Source of the DNA: Osmia lignaria lignaria
Lineage: Eukaryota > Arthropoda > Insecta > Hymenoptera > Megachilidae
Direction: 5' to 3'
Length of the DNA stretch: 64,000 nucleotides
Assembly: GCF_051020975.1 (NCBI RefSeq)
Contig: NW_027478161.1
Span: 22,790,001 to 22,854,000, forward strand
The notes under the pieces were generated by a model that made no database searches, was not told the origin of the DNA, and worked only from the letters and a program-made list of their open reading frames with translations. This document shows, piece by piece, positions 52,401 to 62,902 of the stretch; position 1 is the stretch's first letter; every line of letters starts with the position of its first letter. A program made the translations under genes and the position numbers.

Positions 52401-55400
52401 TCAAGATATTTAAAAGTTCCGAAGCTGCACCAACATAATAGAGGTACAGAAACACCGTGTCCCCTTTCTTTGCGATAACTCTGCACTAGTGCGAGCCGCA
52501 AATGCCACTTCCAGCTTAGCTGTGCAGAAGAAGAACAACAAGAAGAAGAAATATCTCGAAATATGTCCGTCAGGCCCCTTCCCTTGAGATATATCTGCAA
52601 ATATCTCGGAAACCAAGCGAGCTATGGCAAAATGTTAAGAGACCTTTTTTGTAGAGAATTAAGTTTCGTACTTTTTATGTTCTATGATATTTTTTGATCA
52701 GATGCGTAGTTCTCGAGATATATCAAGATATTTAAAAGTTCCGAAGCCGCACCAACATAATAGAGATACAGAAACACCGTGGCCCCTTTCTTTGAGATAA
52801 CTCTGCACTATTGCGAGCAGGAAATGCCACTTCCAGTTTAGCTGTGCAGAAGAAGAACAACAAGAAGAAGAAATATCTCGAAATATGTCCGTCAGGCCCC
52901 TTCCCTCGAGATAAATCTGCAAATATCTCGGAAACGAAGCGAGCTATGGCAAAATCTTAAGAGACCTTTTTTGTAGAGAATTAAGTTTCCTACTTTTTAT
53001 GTTGTATGATATTTTTTGATCAGTTGCGTAGTTCTGGAGATATATCAAGATATTTAAAAGTTTCGAAGCCGCACCAACATAATAGAGATACAGAAACACC
53101 GTGGCCCCTTTCTTTGAGATAACTCTGCACTATTGCGAGCAGGAAATGCCACTTCCAGTTTAGCTGTGCAGAAGAAGAACAACAAGAAGAAGAAATATCT
53201 CGAAATATGTCCGTCAGGCCCCTTCCCTTGAGATAAATCTGCATATATCTCATAAACCAAGCAAGCTATGGCAAAATGTTAAGAGACCTTTTTTGTAGAG
53301 AATTAAGTTTTCTACTTTTTATGTTCTATGATATTTTTTGATCAGATGCGTTGTTCTCGAGATATATCAAGATATTTAAAAGTTCCGAAGCTGCACCAAC
53401 ATAATAGAGGTACAGAAACACCGTGTCCCCTTTCTTTGCGATAACTCTGCACTATTGCGAGCTGGAAATGCCACTTCCAGCTTAGCTGTGCAGAAGAAGA
53501 ACAACAAGAAGAAGAAATATCTCGAAATATGTCCGTCAGGCCCCTTCCCTTGAGATAAATCTGCAAATATCTCGGAATCGAAGCGAGCTATGGCAAAATG
53601 TTAAGAGACCTTTTTTGTAGAGAATTAAGTTTCCTACATTTTATGTTCTATGATATTTTTTGATCAGATGCGTAGATCTCGAGATATATCAAGATATTTA
53701 AAAGTTCCGAAGCCGCACCAACATAATAGAGATACAGAAACACCGTGGCCCCTTTCTTTGAGATAACTCTGCACTATTGCGAGCTGCAAATGCCACTTCC
53801 AGCTTAGCTGTGCAGAAGAAGAACAACAAGAAGAAGAAATATCTCGAAATATGTCCGTCAGGCCCCTTCCCTTGAGATATATCTGCATATATCTCGGAAA
53901 CGAAGCGACCTATGGCAAAATGTTAAGAGACCTTTTTTGTAGAGAATTAAGTCTCCTACTTTTTATGTTCTATGATATTTTTTCATCAGACGCGTAGTTT
54001 TCGAGATATATCGAGATATTTAATAGTTCCGAAGCCGCACCAACATAATAGAGATACAGAAACACCGTGGCCCCTTTCTTTGAGATAACTCTGCACTATT
54101 GCGAGCTGCAAATGCCACTTCCAGCTTAGCTGTGCAGAAGAAGAACAACAAGAAGAAGAAATATCTCGAAATATGTCCGTCAGGCCCCTTCCCTTGAGAT
54201 AAATCTGCCAATATCTCGGAAACGAAGCGAGCTATGGCAAAATGTTAAGAGACCTTTTTTGTAGAGAATTAAGTTTCCTACTTTTTATGTTCTATGATAT
54301 TTTTTGATCAGATGCGTAGATCTCGAGATATATCAAGATATTTAAAAGTTCCGAAGCTGCACCAACATAATAGAGGTACAGAAACACCGTGGCCCCTTTC
54401 TTTGAGATAACTCTGCACTATTGCGAGCTGCAAATGCCACTTCCAGCTTAGCTGTGCAGAAGAAGAACAACAAGAAGAAGAAATATCTCGAAATATGTCC
54501 GTCAGGCCCCTTCCCTTGAGATATATCTGCATATATCTCGGAAACGAAGCGAGCTATGGCAAAATGTTAAGAGACCTTTTTTGTAGAGAATTAAGTCTCC
54601 TACTTTTTATGTTCTATGATATTTTTTCATCAGACGCGTAGTTTTCGAGATATATCGAGATATTTAATAGTTCCGAAGCCGCACCAACATAATAGAGATA
54701 CAGAAACACCGTGGCCCCTTTCTTTGAGATAACACTGCACTATTGCGAGCTGCAAATGCCACTTCCAGCTTAGCTGTGCAGAAGAAGAACAACAAGAAGA
54801 AGAAATATCTCGAAATATGTCCGTCAGGCCCCTTCCCTCGAGATAAATCTGCAAATATCTCGGAAACGAAGCGAGCTATGGCAAAATGTTAAGAGACCTT
54901 TTTTGTAGAGAATTAAGTTTCCTACTTTTTATGTTCTATGATATTTTTTGATCAGATGCGTAGATCTCGAGATATATCAAGATATTTAAAAGTTCCGAAG
55001 CTGCACCAACATAATAGAGGTACAGAAACACCGTGTCCCCTTTCTTTGCGATAACTCTGCACTAGTGCGAGCCGCAAATGCCACTTCCAGCTTAGCTGTG
55101 CAGAAGAAGAACAACAAGAAGAAGAAATATCTCGAAATATGTCCGTCAGGCCCCTTCCCTTGAGATAAATCTGCCAATATCTCGGAAACGAAGCGAGCTA
55201 TGGCAAAATGTTAAGAGACCTTTTTTGTAGAGAATTAAGTTTCCTACTTTTTATGTTCTATGATATTTTTTGATCAGATGCGTAGATCTCGAGATATATC
55301 AAGATATTTAAAAGTTCCGAAGCTGCACCAACATAATAGAGGTACAGAAACACCGTGTCCCCTTTCTTTGCGATAACTCTGCACTATTGCGAGCTGCAAA

Positions 55401-56559
55401 TGCCACTTCCAGCTTAGCTGTGCAGAAGAAGAACAACAAGAAGAAGAAATATCTCGAAATATGTCCGTCAGGCCCCTTCCCTTGAGATAAATCTGCATAT
55501 ATCTCGGAAACGAAGCGAGCTATGGCAAAATGTTAAGAGACCTTTTTTGTAGAGAATTAAGTTTCCTACTTTTTATGTTCTATGATATTTTTTGATCAGT
55601 TGCGTAGATCTCGAGATATATCAAGATATTTAAAAGTTCCGAAGCTGCACCAACATAATAGAGGTACAGAAACACCGTGTCCCCTTTCTTTGCGATAACT
55701 CTGCACTAGTGCGAGCCGCAAATGCCACTTCCAGCTTAGCTGTGCAGAAGAAGAACAACAAGAAGAAGAAATATCTCGAAATATGTCCGTCAGGCCCCTT
55801 CCCTTGAGATAAATCTGCCAATATCTCGGAAACGAAGCGAGCTATGGCAAAATGTTAAGAGACCTTTTTTGTAGAGAATTAAGTTTCCTACTTTTTATGT
55901 TCTATGATATTTTTTGATCAGATGCGTAGATCTCGAGATATATCAAGATATTTAAAAGTTCCGAAGCTGCACCAACATAATAGAGGTACAGAAACACCGT
56001 GTCCCCTTTCTTTGCGATAACTCTGCACTAGTGCGAGCCGCAAATGCCACTTCCAGCTTAGCTGTGCAGAAGAAGAACAACAAGAAGAAGAAATATCTCG
56101 AAATATGTCCGTCAGGCCCCTTCCCTTGAGATAAATCTGCATATATCTCGGAAACGAAGCGAGCTATGGCAAAATGTTAAGAGACCTTTTTGGTAGAGAA
56201 TGAAGTTTCCTACTTTTTATGTTGTATGATATTTTTTGATCAGATGCGTAGTTCTCGAGATATATCAAGATATTTAAAAGTTCCGAAGCCGCACCAACAT
56301 AATAGAGATACAGAAACACCGTGGCCCCTTTCTTTGAGATAACTCTGCACTATTGCGAGCTGCAAATGCCACTTCCAGCTTAGCTGTGCAGAAGAAGAAC
56401 AACAAGAAGAAGAAATATCTCGAAATATGTCCGTCAGGCCCCTTCCCTTGAGATAAATCTGCAAATATCTCGGAAACGAAGCGAGCTATGGCAAAATGTT
56501 AAGCGACTTTATTTGTAGAGAATTAAGTTTCCTACTTTTTACGTTCTATGATATTTTTT
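49476..56559. repeat. 11-mer higher-order repeat, two copies at 3542-bp spacing
   Basis: Monomer order from 49476 matches that from 53018. Marks shared at exactly 3542 bp include ctcataaac, gatgcgttgttctcg, gtgtcccctttctttgcgat, cggaatcgaag, gaagcgacctatgg, catcagacgcg with tttaatag, tgccaatatctcgg, and gcatatatctcgg. Agreement starts inside the first monomer: its head is gatgcgtagttctcg in copy 1 but gttgcgtagttctggag in copy 2. It ends near 52580 and 56120, so about ten monomers are truly duplicated. Confidence 0.88.
51408..52695. repeat. dimer nested in the 11-mer, two copies of 644 bp
   Basis: The pair 51408 and 51730 repeats as 52052 and 52374. The first of each pair has tgccaatatctcgg and cactagtgcgagccgc, and all four have agatctcgag, agctgcacc, gaggtacag and gtgtcccc. 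The same dimer pair is present in the second 11-mer. Confidence 0.82.
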
Positions 56560-58716
56560 GATCAGATGCGTAGTTCTCGAGATATATCAAGATATTTTAA
56601 AGTTCCGAAGCCGCACCAACATAATAGAGATACAGAAACACCGTGGCCCCTTTCTTTGAGATAACTCTGCACTACTGCGAGCTGGAAATGCCACTTCCAG
56701 TTTAGCTGTGCAGAAGAAGAACAACAAGAAGAAGAAATATCTCGAAATATGTCCGTCAGGCCCCTTCCCTTGAGATAAATCTGCAAATATCTCGGAAACG
56801 AAGCGAGCTATGGCAAAATGTTAAGAGACCTTTTTTGTTGAGAATTAAGTTTCCTACTTTTTATGTTCCATGATATTTTTTGATCAGATGCGTAGTTCTC
56901 GAGATATATCAAGATATTTAAAAGTTCCGAAGCCGCACCAACATAATAGAGATACAGAAACACCGTGGCCCCTTTCTTTGAGATAACTCTGCACTATTGC
57001 GAGCTGTAAATGCCACGTCCAGCTTAGCTGTGCAGAAGAAGAACAACAAGAAGAAGAAATATCTCGAAATATGTCCGTCAGGCCCCTTCCCTCGAGATAA
57101 ATCTGCAAATATCTCGGAAACGAAGCGAGCTATGGCAAAATGTTAAGAGACCTTTTTTGTAGAGAATTAAGTTTCCTACTTTTTATGTTCTATGATATTT
57201 TTTGATCGGATGCGTAGTTCTCGAGATATATCAAGATATTTAAAAGTTCCGAAGCCGCACCAACATAATAGAGATACAGAAACACCGTGGCCCCTTTCTT
57301 TGAGATAACTCTGCACTATTGCGAGCTGCAAATGCCACTTCCAGCTTAGCTGTGCAGAAGAAGAACAACAAGAAGAAGAAATATCTCGAAATATGTCCGT
57401 CAGACCCCTTCCCTTGAGATAAATCTGCAAATATCTCGGAAACGAAGCGAGCTATGGCAAAATGTTAAGAGACCTTTTTTGTAGAGAATTATGTTTCCCA
57501 CAATTTACGTTCTATGATATTTTTTGATCAGAAGCGTAGTTTTCGAGATATATCGAGATATTTAAAAGATCCGAAGCCGCACCAACATAATAGAGATACA
57601 GAAACACCGTGGCCCCTTTCTTCGAGATAACTCTGCACTATTGCGAGCTGCAAATGCCACTTCCAGCTTAGCTGTGCAGAAGAAGAACAACAAGAAGAAG
57701 AAATATCTCGAAATATGTCCGTCAGGCCCCTTCCCTTGAGATAAATCTGCAAATATCTCGGAAACGAAGCGAGCTATGGCAAAATGTTAAGAGACCTTTT
57801 TTGTTGAGAATTATGTTTCCTACTTTTTATGTTCCATGATATTTTTTGATCAGATGCGTAGTTCTCGAGATATATCAAGATATTTAAAAGTTCCGAAGCC
57901 GCACCAACATAATAGAGATACAGAAACACCGTGGCCCCTTTCTTTGAGATAACTCTGCACTATTGCGAGCTGTAAATGCCACGTCCAGCTTAGCTGTGCA
58001 GAAGAAGAACAACAAGGAGAAGAAATATCTCGAAATATGTCCGTCAGGCCCCTTCCCTCGAGATAAATCTGCAAATATCTCGGAAACGAAGCGAGCTATG
58101 GCAAAATGTTCAGAGACCTTTTTTGTAGAGAATTAAGTTTCCTACTTTTTATGTTCTATGATATTTTTTGATCAGATGCGTAGTTCTCGAGATATATCAA
58201 GATATTTAAAAGTTCCGAAGCCGCACCAACATAATAGAGATACAGAAACACCGTGGCCCCTTTCTTTGAGATAACTCTGCACTATTGCCAGCTGTAAATG
58301 CCACGTCCAGCTTAGCTGTGCAGAAGAAGAACAACAAGAAGAAGAAATATCTCGAAATATGACCGTCCGGCCCCTTCCCTTGAGATAAATCTGCAAATAT
58401 CTCGGAAACGAAGCGAGCTACGGCAAAATGTTAAGAGACCTTATTTGTGGAGAATTAAGTTTCCTACTTTTTATGTTCTATGATATTTTTTGATCAGATG
58501 CGTAGTTCTCGAGATATATCAAGATATTTAAAAGTTCCGAAGCCGCACCAACATAATAGAGATACAGAAACACCGTGGCCCCTTTCTTTGAGATAACTCG
58601 GCACTACTGCGAGCTGGAAATGCCACTTCCAGTTTAGCTGTGCAGAAGAAGAACAACAAGAAGAAGAAATATCTCGAAATATGTCCGTCAGGCCCCTTCC
58701 CTTGAGATAAATCTGC

Positions 58717-59814
58717 AAGTATCTTGGAAACGAAGCGAGCTATGGCAAAATGTTAAGAGACCTTTTTTGTAGAGAATTAAGTTTCCTACTTTTTATGTTC
58801 TATGATATTTTTTGATCAGATGCGTAGTTCTCGAGATATATCAAGATATTTAAAAGTTCCGAAGCCGCACCAACATAATAGAGATACAGAAACACCGTGG
58901 CCCCTTTCTTTGAGATAACTCTGCACTATTGCGAGCTGCAAATGCCACTTCCAGCTTAGCTGTGCAGAAGAAGAACAACAAGAAGAAGAAATATCTCGAA
59001 AAATGTCCGTCAGGCCCCTTCCCTTGAGATAAATCTGCAAATATCTCGGAAACGAAGCGAGCTATGGCAAAATGTTAAGAGACCTTATTTGTAGAGAATT
59101 AAGTTTCCTACTTTTTATGTTCTATGATATTTTTTGATCAGATGCGTAGTTCTCGAGATATATCAAGATATTTAAAAGTTCCGAAGCCGCACCAACATAA
59201 TAGAGATACAGAAACACCGTGGCCCCTTTCTTTGAGATAACTCTGCACTATTGCGAGCTGTAAATGCCACGTCCAGCTTAGCTGTGCAGAAGAAGAACAA
59301 CAAGAAGAAGAAATATCTCGAAATATGTCCGTCAGGCCCCTTCCCTCGAGATAAATCTGCAAATATCTCGGAAACGAAGCGAGCTATGGCAAAATGTTAA
59401 GAGACCTTTTTTGTAGAGAATTAAGTTTCCTACTTTTTATGTTCTATGATATTTTTTGATCGGATGCGTAGCTCTCGAGATATATCAAGATATTTAAAAG
59501 TTCCGAAGCCGCACCAACATAATAGAGATACAGAAACACCGTGGCCCCTTTCTTTGAGATAACTCTGCACTATTGCGAGCTGCAAATGCCACTTCCAGCT
59601 TAGCTGTGCAGAAGAAGACCAACAAGAAGAAGAAATATCTCGAAATATGTCCGTCAGGCCCCTTCCCTTGAGATAAATCTGCAAATATCTCGGAAACGAA
59701 GCGAGCTATGGCAAAATGTTAAGAGACCTTTTTTGTAGAGAATTAAGTTTCCTACTTTTTACGTTCTATGATATTTTTTGATCAGATGCGTAGTTCTCGA
59801 GATATATCAAGATA
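58717..59814. repeat. left member of a 13-mer-spaced duplication
   Basis: This stretch recurs at 62903-64000, 4186 bp (13 units) downstream. Shared rare marks are gcaagtatcttgg at the left end, ctcgaaaaatgtcc, the gctgtaaatgccacgtcc monomer, gatcggatgcgtagctc, gaagaccaacaag and tttttacgttc. The pair reaches the end of the window, so its true length is unknown. Confidence 0.88.
58814..59135. repeat. representative 322-bp monomer with its internal landmarks
   Basis: This near-consensus copy shows the parts of the unit. It opens with GATCAG at 58814, then a palindromic CTCGAG at 58830-58835. Hexamer GAGATA lies on the + strand at 58833, 58881, 58912 and 59026, and as TATCTC at 58992 and 59042. 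AGATAA, the WGATAR-type core, occurs at 58913 and 59027. A purine-rich 24-nt mirror repeat lies at 58966-58989. A 27-bp internal duplication is at 58899-58925 and 59013-59039, 24 of 27 identical. The tail is AT-rich with T-runs before the next GATC. The copy has a private change near 59001 (aaatgtcc instead of atatgtcc). I see no recognisable Pol II promoter, tRNA-like A and B boxes or splice-ready exon. Confidence 0.9.
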
Positions 59815-61389
59815 TTTAAAAGTTCCGAAGCCGCACCAACATAATAGAGATGCAGAAACACCGTGGCCCCTTTCTTTGAGATAACTCTGCACTATTGCGA
59901 GCTGCAAATGCCACTTCCAGCTTAGCTGTGCAGAAGAAGAACAACAAGAAGAAGAAATATCTCGAAATATGTCCGTCAGGCCCCTTGCCTTGAGATAAAT
60001 CTGCAAATATCTCGGAAACGAAGCGAGCTATGGCAAAATGTTAAGCGACTTTATTTGTAGAGAATTAAGTTTCCTACTTTTTACGTTCTATGATATTTTT
60101 TAATCAGATGCGTAGTTCTCGAGATATATAAAGATATTTTAAAGTTCCGAAGCCGCACCAACATAATAGAGATACAGAAACACCGTGGCCCCTTTCTTCG
60201 AGATAACTCTGCACTATTGCCTGCTGCAAATGCCACTTCCAGCTTAGCTGTGCAGAAGAAGAACAACAAGAAGAAGAAATATCTCGAAAAATGTCCGTCA
60301 GGCCCCTTCCCTTGAGATAAATCTGCAAATATCTCGGAAACGAAGCGAGCTATGGCAAAATGTTAAGAGACCTTATTCGTAGAGAATTAAGTTTCCTACT
60401 TTTTACGTTCTATGATATTTTTTGATCGGATGCGTAGCTCTCGAGATATATCAAGATATTTAAAAGTTCCGAAGCCGCACCAACATAATAGAGATACAGA
60501 AACACCGTGGCCCCTTTCTTTGAGATAACTCTGCACTATTGCGAGCTGTAAATGCCACTTCCAGCTTAGCTGTGCAGAAGAAGAACAACAAGAAGAAGAC
60601 ATATCTCGAAATATGTCCGTCAGGCCCCTTCCCTTGAGATAAATCTGCAAATATCTCGGAAACGAAGCGAGCTATGGCAAAATGTTAAGAGACCTTTTTT
60701 GTAGAGAATTAAGTTTCCTACTTTTTATGTTCTATGATATTTTTTGATCAGATGCGTAGTTCTCGAGATATATCAAGATATTTAAAAGTTCCGAAGCCGC
60801 ACTAACATAATAGAGATACAGAAACACCGTGGCCCCTTTCTTTGAGATAACTCTGCAGTATTGCGAGCTGTAAATGCCACTTCCAGCTTAGCTGTGCAGG
60901 AGAAGAACAACAAGAAGAAGAAATATCTCGAAATATGTCCGTCAGGCCCCTTCCCTTGAGATATATCTGCAAATATCTCGGAAACGAAGCGAGCTATGGC
61001 AAAATGTTAAGAGACCTTTTTTGTAGAGAATTATGTTTCCTACAATTTATGTTCTATGATATTTTTTGATCAGAAGCGTAGTTTTCGAGATATATCGAGA
61101 TATTTAAAAGTTCCAAAGCCGCACCAACATAATAGAGATACAGAAACACCGTGGCCCCTTCCTTTGAGATAACTCTGCACTAGTGCGACCCGCAAATGCC
61201 ACTTCCAGCTTAGCTGTGCAGAAGAAGAACAACAAGAAGAAGAAATATCTCGAAATATGTCCGTCAGGCCCCTTCCCTTGAGATAAATCTGCAAATATCT
61301 CGGAAACGAAGCGAGCTATGGCAAAATGTTAAGAGACCTTTTTTGTAGAGAATTAAGTTTCCTACTTTTTATGTTCTATGATATTTTTT

Positions 61390-62033
61390 GATCAGATGCG
61401 TAGTTCTCGAGATATATCAACATATTTAAAAGTTCCGAAGCCGCACCAACATAATAGAGATACAGAAACACCGTGGCCCCTTTGTTTGAGATAACTCTGC
61501 ACTAGTGCGAGCCGCAAATGCCACTTCCAGCTTAGCTGTGCAGAAGAAGAACAACAAGAAGAACAAATATCTCGAAATATGTCCGTCAGGCCACTTCCCT
61601 TGAGATAAATCTGCAAATATCTCGGAAAGGAAGCGAGCTATGGCAAAATGTTAAGAGACCTTTTTTGTAGAGAATTATGTTTCCTACTTTTTATGTTCTA
61701 TGATATTTTTTGATCAGACGCGTAGCTCTCGAGATATATCAAGGTATTTAAAAGTTCCGAAGCCGCACCAACATAATAGAGATACAGAAACACCGTGGCC
61801 CCTTTGTTTGAGATAACTCTGCACTAGTGCGAGCCGCAAATGCCACTTCCAGCTTAGCTGTGCAGAAGAAGAACAACAAGAAGAACAAATATCTCGAAAT
61901 ATGTCCGTCAGGCCACTTCCCTTGAGATAAATCTGCAAATATCTCGGAAAGGAAGCGAGCTATGGCAAAATGTTAAGAGACCTTTTTTGTAGAGAATTAT
62001 GTTTCCTACTTTTTATGTTCTATGATATTTTTT
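61390..62033. repeat. two adjacent near-identical monomers
   Basis: The monomers at 61390 and 61712 share cctttgtttg, agaagaacaaatatc, ggccacttccc and cggaaaggaagcg, none of which I see elsewhere. They differ in the head (gatgcgtagttctcg with caacatattt against gacgcgtagctctcg with caaggtattt). This is a recent one-unit duplication. Confidence 0.88.
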
Positions 62034-62902
62034 GATCAGACGCGTAGCTCTCGAGATATATCAAGATATTTAAAAGTTCCGAAGCCGCACCAACATAATA
62101 GCGATACAGAAACACCGTGGCCCCTCTCTTTGAGATAACTCTGCACTATTGCGAGCTGGAAATGCCACCTCCAGGTTAGCTGTGCAGAAGAAGAACAACA
62201 AGAAGAAGAAATATCTCGAAATATGTCCGTTAGGCCCCTTCCCTTGAGATAAATCTGCAAATACCTCGGAAACGAAGCGAGCTATGGCAAAATGTTAAGA
62301 GACCTTTTTTGTAGAGAATTATGTTTCCTGCAATTTATGTTCTATGATATTTTTTGATCAGAAGCGTAGTTTTCGAGATATATCGAGATATTTAAAAGTT
62401 CCGAAGCCGCACCAACATAATAGAGATACAGAAACACCGTGGCCCCTTTCTTTGAGATAACTCTGCACTATTGCGAGCTGCAAATGCCACTTCCAGCTTA
62501 GCTGTGCAGAGGAAGAACAACAAGAAGAAGAAATATCTCGAAATATGTCCGTCAGGCCAGTTCCTTTGAGCTGAATCTGCAAATATCTCGGAAACGAAGC
62601 GAGCTATGGCAAAATGTTAAGAGACCTTTTTTGTAGAGAATTATGTTTCCTACTTTTTATGTTCTATGATATTTTTTGATCGGATGCGTAGCTCTCGAGA
62701 TATATCAAGATATTTAAAAGTTCCGAAGCCGCACCAACATAATAGAGATACAGAAACACCGTGGCCCCTTTCTTTGAGATAACCCTGCACTATTGCGAGC
62801 TGCAAATGCCACTTCCAGCTTAGCTGTGCAGAAGAAGAACAACAAGAAGAAGAAATATCTCGAAATATGTCCGTCAGGCCCCTTCCCTTGAGATAAATCT
62901 GC

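Larger units (their letters stand above)
56560..61389. repeat. mosaic zone with 7-mer spacing
   Basis: Fifteen 322-bp monomers. The pair 56882 and 57204 (gctgtaaatgccacgtcc with ccctcgagat; then gatcggatgcg) recurs at 59136 and 59458, 2254 bp on. The monomers at 56560 and 58492 share cactactgcgagctgg. gttaagcgacttt with tttttacgttc and gatattttaaag links about 56501-56600 to 60043-60140, 3542 bp apart. Orders break down between these anchors. Confidence 0.8.

Noticed and set aside
58951..58961. Inverted repeat CAGCT-T-AGCTG as a hairpin or regulatory site.
   Set aside because: Arms are only 5 bp with a one-base centre, too short to argue for a stable hairpin; several subtypes change it (cagtttagctg, cagcatagctg).
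58814..59135. CENP-B box in the monomer.
   Set aside because: I compared the TTCG-containing stretches on both strands with the 17-bp pattern nTTCGnnnnAnnCGGGn; none has the CGGG half at the right spacing.
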